From Curvibacter sp. (GTDB lineage Bacteria; Pseudomonadota; Gammaproteobacteria; Burkholderiales; Burkholderiaceae_C): a DNA stretch of 64,000 bases. Positions within the stretch are counted from its first letter, which is position 1; each line of letters starts with the position of its first letter. Below the pieces are notes generated by a model that did no database searches, was not told the origin of the DNA, and worked only from the letters and a program-made list of their open reading frames with translations. The DNA lies in contig JAHRYV010000001.1 in NCBI GenBank assembly GCA_020621965.1, forward strand, positions 91,549 to 155,548, given 5' to 3'. Positions 43,604-53,265 of this stretch are shown here, one piece after another. The position numbers and the translations under genes are program-made.

Positions 43604-44884
43604 ATGAGCATACGATCCCTCCTTCCAGTTGCCGGTCTGCTGCTCGCGGCAGCGGCCGCCGCCCAGACCGCGGCGCCGGCGCCCGCTCCCGTGTCCCTGC
43701 AGCAGACCCTGCAGGCCGCGCGCGACAACCTGGACGTTGCGCTGGCGCGCCGCTCCGTGGCCGGGGCCCGGGCCGACGTGCTCAGCGCCGACCGCGCGCC
43801 TTTCCCCACGCTGTCGGCCAGCGTCAACCAGATCGACCTGCAAAACGGCAACGGCAGCGGCAATGCCTGGAGCGAGCAGCGTTATGACAAGTCGGTCGGC
43901 CTGGACTGGACCTGGGAACGCGGCAACAAGCGCGAACTGCGCACCCGCACCGCGCAGCGCGCCGCCGATGCCGCCCAGGCCGAACTGGACGAGACCGGCA
44001 CGCAGCAGCAACTGGCCGCGCTCTCGGGTTTTTATGACCTGCTGGCGGCCCAGGAACGCGTGGCCGAAGTGCAGCAGATCGAACGCAGCGCCGCCGAACT
44101 GGCCAGCGTCGCCGCCCGGCGCCTGCAGGCCGGTGATCTGTCGGCCCAGGAAACGGCACGCACCGAAATCGAGGCCCAGCGCGCGCGTTCCGATCTGCGC
44201 CTAGCCGAGCTGGAGCAACAGCGCGCGGCCCTCGTGCTGTGGCAGCTGACCGGCCTGGCCGCCGCGCCCGAGCAGCTGCGGGCCCGGCCCGACTGGCCGG
44301 CCCTGCCCGGCACCCTGGACACTAACTCCGCACTGGACGAGCTGGTCGAAGCCCGCGCCGATGTGCGCGCCGCCCGCGCGCGGGCGCAAGCGGCCCAGGC
44401 CGCGCTGGACAACAGCAGCGCGCAGAAGAAATCCGACATCACCTGGGGCGTGTCCTACAACCATTACCCCGGCACCTCGACCGCCCTGGTGGCGCTGCGT
44501 ATGCAGATGCCGCTGCAATGGGGCTACGGCTACGAGGGCGAGATCGGCCGCGCCGGCGCGCAGCTGGCCCAGGCGCAGGACGCGCTGGAGAAGACCCGCC
44601 GCGTGGCACGCCTGGAGTTGCAGCGCCTGCAGCACGAAGTGCGGAGCACGGCCGCGCGGGCCGAGGCCTATGACAGCGAGATCCTGCCGCGCGCGCGCCG
44701 TGTGGCCGAGGGCGCGGAACTGGCCTACCGCAAGGGCGCGCTCTCGTTGACCGACCTGCTGGACGCACGCCGCACCCTGCGCACCACCGTGCTCGATGCC
44801 GTGGCCGCGCGCAGCGAGCACGCCAAGGCCTTGGGCGCCTGGCAGCTGCGCAGCGGCACCCCGGTGGCGGCCTCCGGCAACTGA
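43604..44884 (+). CDS. TolC-family outer-membrane efflux protein (system 2, CzcC-like)
   Basis: 426 residues from MSIRSLLPVAGLLLAAAAAAQ, a signal peptide; the earlier in-frame region is a shadow of the response regulator. Two repeated helical blocks are visible: VSLQQTLQAARDNLDVALARRSVAGARADVLSADRAPFPTL and RVARLELQRLQHEVRSTAARAEAYD..RARRVAEGAELAYRKGALSLTDLLDARRTLRTTVLDAVAA, the heavy-metal outer-membrane factor pattern. It precedes the adaptor gene by about 40 bases and forms the outer-membrane channel of the complex. Confidence 0.85.
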   Translation: MSIRSLLPVAGLLLAAAAAAQTAAPAPAPVSLQQTLQAARDNLDVALARRSVAGARADVLSADRAPFPTLSASVNQIDLQNGNGSGNAWSEQRYDKSVGLDWTWERGNKRELRTRTAQRAADAAQAELDETGTQQQLAALSGFYDLLAAQERVAEVQQIERSAAELASVAARRLQAGDLSAQETARTEIEAQRARSDLRLAELEQQRAALVLWQLTGLAAAPEQLRARPDWPALPGTLDTNSALDELVEARADVRAARARAQAAQAALDNSSAQKKSDITWGVSYNHYPGTSTALVALRMQMPLQWGYGYEGEIGRAGAQLAQAQDALEKTRRVARLELQRLQHEVRSTAARAEAYDSEILPRARRVAEGAELAYRKGALSLTDLLDARRTLRTTVLDAVAARSEHAKALGAWQLRSGTPVAASGN

Positions 44885-44925
44885 ACGAACCACCCCACGA
44901 GCAAGCCACGAAACGTCGTTGAATC

Positions 44926-46092
44926 ATGCTGAACCGTCTTCTTCCCCTGCTGCTGGTGGCCCTGCTGAGCGCCTGCGGCGACTCGCCTGCCCCCAAGGCC
45001 GATGCGCCGGCACCCATCGTGCAAGGCGAGCAATTGCGCTTTCCCGCCGGGCATCCGCAGCTGCAGCTGCTGCCGGTGACCGCGGCGGCCGCGGCCCAGC
45101 CCATCACGGTTGAACTGCCCGCCAAGCTGGTCTGGAACGAGGAGCGCACACAGCGCATCTACCCCTCCTTTGCCGGCCGCGTCATGGCCATCAAGGCCGA
45201 CGTCGGCCAGCGTGTGCGGGCCGGCGCGCCGCTGGCCGTGCTGGCCTCGCCCGACTTCGGGCAGGCACAGAGCGACACCGCCCGCGCCGAAGCCGACGCC
45301 CGGCTCGCGGCCAAGGCCCTGCAACGCCAGCGCGAGCTGTTCGAGGCCGGCATCGTCGCGCGCAAGGAGCTGGAGCAGGCCGAGGCCGAGCACGAGCGCG
45401 CCCGCGCCGAGGTGGACCGTGCCCAGGCCCGCACCCGCCTGTACGGCGGCAGCGGCGGCATCAACCAGCAACTGGTGCTCAGCGCCAGCCTGGCCGGCGT
45501 GGTGGTCGAGCGCAACCTCAACCCGGGCCAGGAACTGCGGCCCGAGCTCAGCGGCCCGGGCGTGCCCGCCCTGTTCGTGGTGACGGACCCGGCCGCGCTG
45601 TGGCTGCAGATCGACGCCCGCGAGACCGAGATCGGCGTGGTGCGACCCGGCCAGCGCTTCAAGCTGCGCGTGCCGGCCCTGGCCGCCCAGGAGTTCGAGG
45701 GCCGCATCGTGACCAGCTCCGACTTCATCGACCCGCAGACGCGCACCATCAAGGTCCGCGCCAGCGTGGCCAACCCGCAGCGCCTGCTCAAGGCCGAGAT
45801 GCTGGCCACCGCCGTCTTCGAGCGCCGCTTCGAACGCGGCCTGGTGGTGCCGGCCACCGCCGTGCTGCTGCACGGTTCGCAGCACCGCGTGTTCGTGCAG
45901 ACCCAGCCCGGCACCTTCGAGCCGCGCCGGGTCGAGCTGAGCCACGAGGGCAGCCGCGAAGTCGTGGTCTCCAGCGGCCTGCAGGCCGGCGAGTTGGTCG
46001 TGACGGAAAACGTGCTGCTGCTGGCGCGCCAGTTCCGCCTGGCCAACGACGAGGCCAAGCCGGCCGCTGAAGCCGGAGCGACGCGCCCATGA
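44926..46092 (+). CDS. RND periplasmic adaptor subunit (system 2, CzcB-like)
   Basis: 388 residues. The signal ends in lipobox LLSAC (cysteine near residue 17), so it may be a lipid-anchored adaptor. Then come the fusion-protein regions: RIYPSFAGRVMAIKADVGQRVRAGAPLAVLASPDFGQAQSD and the matching LSASLAGVVVERNLNPGQELRPELSGPGVPALFVVTDP, a helical hairpin rich in Glu/Arg/Ala, and a beta-barrel to VVSSGLQAGELVVTENVLLLARQFR. It overlaps the RND gene by 4 bases, which shows coupling. Confidence 0.86.
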   Translation: MLNRLLPLLLVALLSACGDSPAPKADAPAPIVQGEQLRFPAGHPQLQLLPVTAAAAAQPITVELPAKLVWNEERTQRIYPSFAGRVMAIKADVGQRVRAGAPLAVLASPDFGQAQSDTARAEADARLAAKALQRQRELFEAGIVARKELEQAEAEHERARAEVDRAQARTRLYGGSGGINQQLVLSASLAGVVVERNLNPGQELRPELSGPGVPALFVVTDPAALWLQIDARETEIGVVRPGQRFKLRVPALAAQEFEGRIVTSSDFIDPQTRTIKVRASVANPQRLLKAEMLATAVFERRFERGLVVPATAVLLHGSQHRVFVQTQPGTFEPRRVELSHEGSREVVVSSGLQAGELVVTENVLLLARQFRLANDEAKPAAEAGATRP

Positions 46093-49000
46093 AACGCCTG
46101 ATCCAGTACGCCGTCCACCAGCCGCTGTTCATCGTGCTGGGCACGCTGCTGTTCGTGATGGCCGGCGTGATCGCCTTCAAGAGCCTGTCGGTCGAGGCCT
46201 TTCCCGACGTCACCGACACCCAGGTGACGGTGATCGCGCTCTACCCCGGGCGCGCTGCCGAAGAGGTGGAAAAGCAGGTCACGCTGCCCATCGAGATGGC
46301 GCTGTCGGGCCTGCCCAATTCCATCCGCATCTTCTCGCACACGCAGTTCGGCCTGTCCTTCACCGTCGTGACCTATGACGACGCGGCCAAGGTGCTTGAG
46401 GTGCGCCAGCAGGTCAACGAGCGCCTGCGCAGCGTGGACCTGCCCCCCGGCGTGGAGGCCAATATCGCGCCCAACGCCACGCCGGTGGGCGAGGTGATGC
46501 GCTACCGCCTGCGCGGCGACGGCAAATCCACCACCGAGCTGCGCACGCTGCAGGACTGGATCGTCGAGCGTTCGCTGCGCCAGGTGCCCGGCGTGGCCGA
46601 CGTGGTGGCCATGGGCGGCTTCATCAAACAGTACGAGGTGCAGCCCGACCTGGACAAGCTGCGCGCCTACAAGCTGACCTTCCAGAACCTGCTCGATGCG
46701 CTGGAGCGCGGCAACTCCAACGCCGGCGGCAGCTATGTGGCCCAGGGCGTGCAGCAGTACGCCATCCGCGGCATCGGCCTGCTGCGCTCGGCCGACGACA
46801 TCGGCCGCGTCGTGGTGGCCACGCGCAACGGCACGCCCATCCTGATCCGCGACATCGCACGCGTGCAGATCGGCGCCGTGCCGCGCCTGGGCACGGTGGG
46901 CCAGGACATGGACGACGACGTCATCACCGGCATGGTGGTGATGCGCAAGGGCGAGAACCCCAGCGAGGTGCTCAAGGGCGTCAAGCAGAAGGTGGCCGAA
47001 CTCAACGAGCGCGGCCTGCCGCCGGGGGTGCAGATCGTGCCCTTCTACGACCGTTCCTGGCTGATGGGCAAGACCCTGTCCACGGTGTTTCGCAACCTGG
47101 TCGAAGGCGCGCTGCTGGTCTCGCTGGTGCTCTACATCTTCCTGTCCAACCTGCGCGCCAGCCTGGCCGTGGTGGTGGTGATCCCGCTGGCGCTGCTGGC
47201 CACCTTCATGGGCCTGAAGATCATGGGCGTGCCGGCCAACCTGCTGTCGCTGGGCGCCATGGACTTCGGCATCATCGTCGACGGCGCGGTGATCGTGATC
47301 GAAAACATCATGCACCGGCTGGAGAAGGACAGCGAGAACATGTCCGACAGCGAGCGGCGCCAGACCATCATCGACGCCACCAACGAGGTGGGGCGGCCGA
47401 CGCTGTTCTCCATGCTCATCATCATCGCGGCGCACATCCCGATCTTTGCGCTGCAGCGGCATGAAGGCCGCATCTTTCAGCCCATGGCGCTGTCCGTCAC
47501 CACTGCCCTGGTCGGCTCGCTCGTGTTCTCGCTCACGCTGGTGCCGCTGCTGGCCTACTGGATGCTGCGCAGACGGCTGCCGCACGGCGACAACCGCGTT
47601 CTCGCCAGCGCCAAGCGGCTTTATGCGCCGGTGCTGGACTGGGCGCTGGCCCACCGGCGCAAGGTGGTGGCCATCGCGCTGGGTGCCCTCGTGCTGGGCC
47701 TGGGCGCGGCCGCGCGCCTGGGCTCCGAATTCCTGCCCGAACTCAACGAAGGCACGCTCTGGGTCAACCTGCGCCTGCCCGCCAGCGTCTCCAACGACGA
47801 GGCGGCCCGGATGCTGCACCAGGCCCGCCAGGCCCTGCTCACCGTGCCCGAGGTGCGCACCACGGTCTCCAAGGCCGGCCAGCCCGAGGACGGCACCGAC
47901 CCCAAGACCATCAGCATGGCCGAGGTCTTTGTCGACATCAAGCCGCAGGAAGAGTGGCGCAAGGGCCTGACACGCGATCAGCTGATCGGCGAGATGGAGC
48001 GCGCCGTTACCGCCATCCCGGGGCTGGTGCCGATCTTCTCGCAGCCCATTCGTGACAACGTGCTGGAATCGATCTCGCAGATCGACGGCCAGATCGTCAT
48101 CAAGGTGGCCGGCGACGACCTGGTCGAGCTGCGCCAGACGGCCGAAGCCATCGAACGCGAGATCCGCCAGGTGGCCGGTGTCTACCGCGCCGAGATCGAC
48201 CGCCTGGGCGAGCTGCCGCAGCTGCTGATCGACATCGACCGCGAGCGCGCGGCGCGCTACGGTCTGAATGTGGTGGACGTGGAAGACGTGATCGAAGCCG
48301 CTCTGGCCGGCAAGGCCGCCACGCGCCTGTGGGAAGGCGAGCGCAAGTTCGCCGTGGCGGTGCGTCTGCCGGCCGATCGGCGCAGCATCGCCCATCTGGG
48401 CGCCACGCCCATCCCCACGCCCGACGGCGGCTACACCACGCTGGGCAATGTGGCCGAGATCCGGGAAACCAGCGGCGCCATGAACATCGCCCGCGAAGCC
48501 GGCCGGCGCACCATGGCCATCGGCATCTTCATCCGCGACCGCGACATGGGCTCGGTGGTCAAGGACATGAAGGCGAGTGTGGCCGCCAACGTCAAGGTGC
48601 CGGCGAATTACGTGGTCAACTGGTCGGGTGAGTTCGAGAACCAGGAGCGCGCCATGCAGCGCCTGTCGGTGGTGGTGCCCATCTCCTTGCTGCTGATCTT
48701 CGTGCTGCTGTTCGACGCCTTCAGCTCCTTCAAGAAGGCCGCGCTGATCCTGGTCAACGTGCCGCTGGCGTTGATCGGCGGTTTCATCGCCTTATGGGTG
48801 TTCGACATCCCGCTATCGGTGTCCGCGGCCATCGGCTTCATCGCCCTGTCGGGCCAGGCCGTGCTCAACGGCGTGGTGATGCTCTCGGTGTTTCAGCAGC
48901 TGCGCAATTCCGGCCACAGCGTGCTCGACGCGGCGCGCACCGGCTCCATGCAGCGCCTGCGCACCGTGCTCATGACGGCCATGCTGGCCGCCCTTGGCCT

Positions 49001-49163
49001 GCTGCCCATGGCGCTGTCGCACGACATCGGCTCGGAAACCCAGCGCCCGCTGGCCATCGTGGTCATCGGCGGCCTGGTCACGGCCACCCTGCTCACGCTG
49101 GTGCTGCTGCCGGTGCTGTACGTGGCCTGGTTCTCCGGCAAACGCCTGGCCGACGAGCCGTGA
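46089..49163 (+). CDS. CzcA-family heavy-metal RND transporter (system 2, CzcA-like)
   Basis: 1024 residues from MKRLIQYAVHQPLFIVLGTLLFVMAGVIAFKSLSVEAFPDV. The TM4 motif is MDFGIIVDGAVIVIEN (DFG...DGA...EN), the divalent-cation (Zn/Co/Cd, Ni) CzcA type, unlike the CusA-like motif of system 1. The periplasmic porter region (GGFIKQYEVQPDLDKLRAYKLTFQNLLDALERGN) and second half end WFSGKRLADEP. It exports metal from periplasm or cytoplasm with the TolC and adaptor subunits coded ahead of it. Regulation by the divergent two-component pair is likely. Confidence 0.89.
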   Translation: MKRLIQYAVHQPLFIVLGTLLFVMAGVIAFKSLSVEAFPDVTDTQVTVIALYPGRAAEEVEKQVTLPIEMALSGLPNSIRIFSHTQFGLSFTVVTYDDAAKVLEVRQQVNERLRSVDLPPGVEANIAPNATPVGEVMRYRLRGDGKSTTELRTLQDWIVERSLRQVPGVADVVAMGGFIKQYEVQPDLDKLRAYKLTFQNLLDALERGNSNAGGSYVAQGVQQYAIRGIGLLRSADDIGRVVVATRNGTPILIRDIARVQIGAVPRLGTVGQDMDDDVITGMVVMRKGENPSEVLKGVKQKVAELNERGLPPGVQIVPFYDRSWLMGKTLSTVFRNLVEGALLVSLVLYIFLSNLRASLAVVVVIPLALLATFMGLKIMGVPANLLSLGAMDFGIIVDGAVIVIENIMHRLEKDSENMSDSERRQTIIDATNEVGRPTLFSMLIIIAAHIPIFALQRHEGRIFQPMALSVTTALVGSLVFSLTLVPLLAYWMLRRRLPHGDNRVLASAKRLYAPVLDWALAHRRKVVAIALGALVLGLGAAARLGSEFLPELNEGTLWVNLRLPASVSNDEAARMLHQARQALLTVPEVRTTVSKAGQPEDGTDPKTISMAEVFVDIKPQEEWRKGLTRDQLIGEMERAVTAIPGLVPIFSQPIRDNVLESISQIDGQIVIKVAGDDLVELRQTAEAIEREIRQVAGVYRAEIDRLGELPQLLIDIDRERAARYGLNVVDVEDVIEAALAGKAATRLWEGERKFAVAVRLPADRRSIAHLGATPIPTPDGGYTTLGNVAEIRETSGAMNIAREAGRRTMAIGIFIRDRDMGSVVKDMKASVAANVKVPANYVVNWSGEFENQERAMQRLSVVVPISLLLIFVLLFDAFSSFKKAALILVNVPLALIGGFIALWVFDIPLSVSAAIGFIALSGQAVLNGVVMLSVFQQLRNSGHSVLDAARTGSMQRLRTVLMTAMLAALGLLPMALSHDIGSETQRPLAIVVIGGLVTATLLTLVLLPVLYVAWFSGKRLADEP

Positions 49164-49173
49164 GCGGCGCGCC

Positions 49174-49758
49174 TCAGCCCGCGCCGACCCCGATGGGCGC
49201 CGGCGCCCGCACGACGATGCGGGTGAACAGGCGGTCATACAGCGGATCGCGCGGGTACCGGCCGGTCAGCGGGTCGCAGTTGGTGGCAAAGGCGGCGTCC
49301 AGGGCCTGCCAGTCCTCGGGCGTCAGCAGCTTTTCCGCCTCGGGCAGGATCACCGTCTCCTCCAGCCGCATGTGCTCGAGATAGAAGTCCAGGTAGTCCT
49401 TGATGGCCTGGTCGAAGGCGCCGCGGCGCGATTCGCCCAGCAACTCCCAGGCCAGCAGCAGGTGTTGCAGCTGGCGCACCGCCGTCTCGCCGCGCTCGTG
49501 GTCGCGGTCCAGCCGGTCCAGCGCTTCGCGCAGGTGCGGGGCACGGGCGCGCACCGGCGGGAACAGCAGCTCGCTTTCCTTGGTGTGGTGCAGGCGCTCG
49601 GGAAACTCGTCGATATAAAACAGCATGGCGCGCAGCACGTCGAAGAACTGCTCGGGCTCATTGAGCGGGCCGCGTTTGACCATCATGCGCAGGGATTGCA
49701 GCATGGCCGACAGTGCGGCGTGCTCGTCGTGGATGATGCGGATGCTTTCATGGGCCAT
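49174..49758 (-). CDS. Hemerythrin domain-containing protein
   Basis: 194 residues, all helical. Metal ligands of the hemerythrin type are spread as expected: HDEHAALSAML near residue 10, YIDEFPERLHHTKESELLFP near 50-65, LDRDHERGETAV near 86, and YLEHMRLEETVILPEAEKLL near 130, giving several His plus Glu/Asp for a di-iron centre. It may handle oxygen, nitric oxide or iron. It sits between the RND and CopA genes; no clear operon partner, and its metal-resistance role is only suggested by place. Confidence 0.85.
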   Translation of the reverse strand: MAHESIRIIHDEHAALSAMLQSLRMMVKRGPLNEPEQFFDVLRAMLFYIDEFPERLHHTKESELLFPPVRARAPHLREALDRLDRDHERGETAVRQLQHLLLAWELLGESRRGAFDQAIKDYLDFYLEHMRLEETVILPEAEKLLTPEDWQALDAAFATNCDPLTGRYPRDPLYDRLFTRIVVRAPAPIGVGAG

Positions 49759-49832
49759 GGCCGGTCTCCTGTTCCTGATTCAGTTCACGTTGACAGCTTG
49801 GCATGGCGGGGGTCGCACCGGCTTGACTTTCG

Positions 49833-52079
49833 TCAAGCTTTGTTCAGGTCCGCCGCCGCGGCCCCGGTTTTGCGCTGCGGCTGCCAGCGCCGCAGCAACA
49901 GGGCATTGCTCATCACGCTGACCGAGCTCATGGCCATGGCAGCGCCGGCAATGACCGGGTTGAGAAAACCCAGCGCCGCCAGCGGGATGCCGGCCACGTT
50001 GTAGATGAAGGCCCAGAACAGGTTCTGCCGGATCTTGGCCACGGTGCGGTCCGACACCTCCAGCGCCGCCGCCACCAGCTGCGGGTCACCACGCATCAGG
50101 GTGATGCCGGCCGCGTGCATGGCCACGTCGGTGCCGTTGCCCATGGCCAGGCCGACGTCGGCCGCGGCCAAGGCCGGCGCGTCGTTGACGCCGTCGCCCA
50201 CCATGGCCACCACGTGCCCGCCCTGCTTGAGCTCGGCCACTTTTGCCGCCTTGTCACCCGGCAGGACCTCGGCCAGCACCTCGCCGGCCTCGGGGCGCAG
50301 GCCCAGCCGGCGCGCCATGGCCTCGGCCGCGCCGCGGTTGTCGCCGGAGATCATCACGGTGCGGATGCCGCGCGCGCGCAGGATCGCCAGCGCCTCCTTC
50401 GCCCCCGGTTTGGGCTCGTCGCCAAAGGCCAGCAGGGCGCGCAGGGTCAGGCCGTCCGTGGTGCGCTCCACCATGGCCGAGACCGTGGCGCCCTGCTGCT
50501 GCAGCGCCGTCGCCCGCGCCGCCAGTGCCCCCATCACCACGCCAAGTTCCTCCATCCAGCGCAGGCTGCCGATCAGGTAGCTGCGCACACCCACCTCGCC
50601 CTCGCTGCCGCGCCCTGGCACGGCACGCACATTGTCCGGTGCTTCGATCACCAGGCCGCGGACCTGCGCCGCCTGCAACACGGCACGCGCCAGTGGGTGC
50701 TCGCTGCCGCTTTGCAGGCTGGCCGCGGCGACCAGCAGCGAGGCCTCGTTGTGGCCCGGCGCCACCTCGAAAGCCAGCAGGCGCGGCTGGCCGACCGTCA
50801 GCGTGCCGGTCTTGTCGAAAGCCACGGTGTCGACCTTGTGCGCCAGTTCGAGCGCCTGCGCATCCTTGATCAGGATGCCGTATTTCGCCGCCACCCCCGT
50901 GCCGGCCATGATGGCCGCCGGCGTGGCCAGGCCCAGGGCGCAGGGGCAGGCGATCACCAGCACTGCCACGGCATGGATCAGCGCGTGCTCGAAGGAGTGG
51001 CCCGTGAGCCACCAGCCCAGCAGCGTCACCAGCGCGATCACCAGCACCACCGGCACGAACACGGCCGAGACCTGGTCGACCAGGCGCTGGATCGGCGCCT
51101 TGGCGGCCTGCGCGTCTTCCACCAGGCGGATGATGTGCGCCAGCACGGTCTCGCTGCCCACGGCGCTCACCTGCATCAGCACCCGGCCCTCGCCGTTGAT
51201 CGAGCCGCCGGTCAGCCGGGCCCCGGCATCCTTGGTCACCGGCAGCGGTTCGCCGGTCAGCATGGATTCGTCCACCTGCGTATGGCCCTCCAGCAGCGTG
51301 CCGTCGACCGGCAAGCGTTCGCCGGGGCGCACCACCAGCGTGTCGCCCACCAGCACCTCGGCCACCGGCACGTCCACCTCGCCATCCACGCCCATCAGGT
51401 GCGCCACCTCCGGCCGCAACGCGTGCAGGGCACGGATGGCCGCCGTGGTCTGGCGTTTGGCCCGGGCCTCCAGCCACTTGCCCAGCAGCACCAGCGTCAC
51501 CACCACCGCCGAGGCCTCGAAGTACAGGTGCGCCATCACGCCTTCCTCGGCGCTGAGCCACAGCCACATCGACAGCGCCCAGCCCGCCGTGGTGCCGATG
51601 GCCACCAGCAGGTCCATATTGCCGCTCAGCGCCTTGAGCGCAGACCAGCCGGCCTTGTAGAAACGCGCGCCCAGGATGAACTGCACCGGCGTGGCCAGCA
51701 GGAACTGCAGCCAGGCCGGCAGCATCCAGTGGTACCCCGCCAGGTCGCCCAGCATGGGCACCACCAGCGGCAGCGACAGGACCAGGCCGATCGCCACCGG
51801 GGCAAAGCCGGCCCAGGGTGAGCTGTCCGCCTCCTGCTCCAGCGCGTCGGCCGCGCGCGGCTCGTAGCCGGCGTCACGCACGGCGCGGCGCAGCCGGGCT
51901 TCGATCTGCGCCGAGGGCTCGAAGCTCACGCGCGCCGATTCGGTGGCCAGGTTGACGGCGGCGCCGGTCACGCCGGGCACCTTCTTCAGCGCCTTTTCCA
52001 CCCGCGTCACGCAGGATGCGCAGGTCATGCCGCCGATGCCGAGGTCCAGGGTGGAGAGGGAGGGATTGGAGGTGGTCAT
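49833..52079 (-). CDS. copA: Copper-translocating P1B-type ATPase CopA
   Basis: 748 residues from [32 protein letters not shown]-terminal heavy-metal-binding domain with GMTCASC; then membrane helices, the metal site CPC in [20 protein letters not shown], phosphorylation [17 protein letters not shown], and [10 protein letters not shown]. It pumps Cu(I) out of the cytosol. One HMA domain is usual for short CopAs. Its promoter shares the MerR-type layout with the divergent copZ-cueR unit, so copper-bound CueR should activate both. Start 52079 excludes a poorly supported 9-residue extension. Confidence 0.94.
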   Translation of the reverse strand: MTTSNPSLSTLDLGIGGMTCASCVTRVEKALKKVPGVTGAAVNLATESARVSFEPSAQIEARLRRAVRDAGYEPRAADALEQEADSSPWAGFAPVAIGLVLSLPLVVPMLGDLAGYHWMLPAWLQFLLATPVQFILGARFYKAGWSALKALSGNMDLLVAIGTTAGWALSMWLWLSAEEGVMAHLYFEASAVVVTLVLLGKWLEARAKRQTTAAIRALHALRPEVAHLMGVDGEVDVPVAEVLVGDTLVVRPGERLPVDGTLLEGHTQVDESMLTGEPLPVTKDAGARLTGGSINGEGRVLMQVSAVGSETVLAHIIRLVEDAQAAKAPIQRLVDQVSAVFVPVVLVIALVTLLGWWLTGHSFEHALIHAVAVLVIACPCALGLATPAAIMAGTGVAAKYGILIKDAQALELAHKVDTVAFDKTGTLTVGQPRLLAFEVAPGHNEASLLVAAASLQSGSEHPLARAVLQAAQVRGLVIEAPDNVRAVPGRGSEGEVGVRSYLIGSLRWMEELGVVMGALAARATALQQQGATVSAMVERTTDGLTLRALLAFGDEPKPGAKEALAILRARGIRTVMISGDNRGAAEAMARRLGLRPEAGEVLAEVLPGDKAAKVAELKQGGHVVAMVGDGVNDAPALAAADVGLAMGNGTDVAMHAAGITLMRGDPQLVAAALEVSDRTVAKIRQNLFWAFIYNVAGIPLAALGFLNPVIAGAAMAMSSVSVMSNALLLRRWQPQRKTGAAAADLNKA

Positions 52080-52086
52080 GGGAGAG

Positions 52087-52117
52087 ATTCTGAACCTTGC
52101 CATCATGGCAGGGTCAA
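52087..52117 (-). promoter_or_regulatory. CueR-type promoter for copA
   Basis: On the minus strand TTGACC (-35) and CAGAAT (-10) are separated by 19 bases that hold the dyad CTGCC...GGCAAGG. The overlong 19-bp spacer is the hallmark of MerR-family activation by DNA distortion. It begins 8 bases upstream of the copA ATG, so any leader is short. Confidence 0.88.
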
Positions 52118-52165
52118 GCCCTGCACCGAATCAACCCTGCTGACTAAAAGGTCGACGCCCGGGGC

Positions 52166-52196
52166 TTGACCTTCCCACCATGGCAAGGTTCAGGAT
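52166..52196 (+). promoter_or_regulatory. CueR-type promoter for copZ-cueR
   Basis: TTGACC and CAGGAT with a 19-base spacer holding ACCTTCCC...GGCAAGGT. Mirror twin of the copA promoter, 49 bases away on the other strand, with shared half-site GGCAAGGTT. Confidence 0.88.
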
Positions 52197-52237
52197 ATGC
52201 TTTCCCTCACACAACACACCAGGAAAGGTTGGACCCC

Positions 52238-52435
52238 ATGAACCAGAACTTCAACGTCACCGGCATGACCTGCGGCCACTGCGAAAAGGCCGTGACCCGC
52301 GCCATCAAACAGGTCGACCCGCAGGCCGAGGTCAAGATCGACCGCAGCAAGAACCTGGTCGAAGTGCAGTCGCAACAGCCACGCGAAGCCCTGGCCCAGG
52401 CCATTGCCGAAGAAGGCTACACCGTCGCCGCCTGA
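52238..52435 (+). CDS. copZ: Copper chaperone CopZ-like heavy-metal-binding protein
   Basis: 65 residues, a single HMA (ferredoxin-like) domain: MNQNFNVTGMTCGHCEKAVTRAIKQVDPQAEVKIDRSKNLVEV. The GMTCGHC motif binds Cu(I) with two cysteines and the extra histidine. It carries copper to CopA or CueR in the cytosol. The ATG at 52238 is 42 bases downstream of the -10, with AGGAAAGG upstream; the longer frame start at 52166 lies inside the promoter. cueR follows 5 bases later. Confidence 0.92.
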   Translation: MNQNFNVTGMTCGHCEKAVTRAIKQVDPQAEVKIDRSKNLVEVQSQQPREALAQAIAEEGYTVAA

Positions 52436-52440
52436 ACCCC

Positions 52441-52857
52441 ATGCAGCCCGCCCACTGGCCGGTCAACATCGGCTCGGCCGCCGAACTCTCCGGCATCTCG
52501 GCCAAGATGGTGCGTCACTACGAGTCGCTCGGCCTGTTGCCGCAGGTGGCCCGCAGCGACAGCGGCTACCGCCAGTACAGCGAGGCCGAGGTGCACACCC
52601 TGCGTTTCATCAAACGCGCGCGCGACCTCGGCTTCTCCATGGCCGAGATCGCCGAGCTGGTGACGCTGTGGCAGAACCGCCGGCGCACCAGCGCCAGTGT
52701 CAAGCGCATCGCGCAAAAGCACGTGGACGAACTGGCCGTGCGCATCGAAGCCATGCAGTCCATGCAACGCACGCTGCGCCAGCTGCTGCACCATTGCCAC
52801 GGCGACGAGCGGCCGGACTGCCCCATCCTCGACGACCTGGCCCGCCATTGCGGTTGA
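52441..52857 (+). CDS. cueR: MerR-family copper-responsive regulator CueR
   Basis: 138 residues. The N-terminal winged helix (IGSAAELSGISAKMVRHYESLGLLPQVARSDSGYRQYSEAEVHTLRFIKRARDLGFSMAEI) is the MerR family type, and the C-terminal metal loop reads C-HGDERPD-C, the C-x7-C Cu(I) loop of CueR. It activates copA and copZ promoters by untwisting the 19-bp spacer when Cu(I), Ag(I) or Au(I) binds. It is the second gene after copZ with a 5-base gap and so controls its own operon. Confidence 0.93.
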   Translation: MQPAHWPVNIGSAAELSGISAKMVRHYESLGLLPQVARSDSGYRQYSEAEVHTLRFIKRARDLGFSMAEIAELVTLWQNRRRTSASVKRIAQKHVDELAVRIEAMQSMQRTLRQLLHHCHGDERPDCPILDDLARHCG

Positions 52858-52909
52858 CGCACGCCGGCCCGCCGCCAATAATCAACCACACCACCCACGG
52901 AGTCTCACC

Positions 52910-53113
52910 ATGAAAACCAATATCGGCAATATCGAACGCATCATCCGCGCCCTCGCCGGCGTCGTCCTCATCGCCCTGGCCGCCACCGGCACCGTGGGTT
53001 GGTGGGGCTGGCTGGGTGTCATCCCGCTGGCCACCGGCCTGCTGGGCTGGTGCCCGCCCTACGCCATGCTGGGCATCAACACCTGCTCGACCAAGAGCGC
53101 CCCCAAGGCCTGA
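52910..53113 (+). CDS. YgaP-like DUF2892 membrane protein
   Basis: 67 residues from MKTNIGNIERIIRALAGVVLIALAATGTVGWWGWLGVIPLATGLLGWCPPYAMLGINTCS. Two hydrophobic hairpin helices with GWCPPY-type cysteine motif are typical of the DUF2892/YgaP C-terminal membrane module. Function unclear; such proteins occur with rhodanese and copper or sulfur genes. It has an ACGGAGT ribosome site and lies 52 bases after cueR, so it may share the copper operon. Confidence 0.85.
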   Translation: MKTNIGNIERIIRALAGVVLIALAATGTVGWWGWLGVIPLATGLLGWCPPYAMLGINTCSTKSAPKA

Positions 53114-53265
53114 GCGGCAGCCAGCGCGCGCCGGGCCACCGCCCGGCGCCGCGTTGGCCGAACTTTACACACGCGTTGCACGGCCTCATCGGCCCGATAC
53201 ATCCGGCGCGCAGACTGGCGCCACCCTGTTGATTCACAGCAGGCGGTTCCTGAAAGGATGTATCC

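Noticed and set aside
45159..48395. 1078-residue open frame on the minus strand across CzcB/CzcA
   Set aside because: Shadow of the plus-strand genes, made of Gln/His/Ala-rich nonsense; no domain signature.
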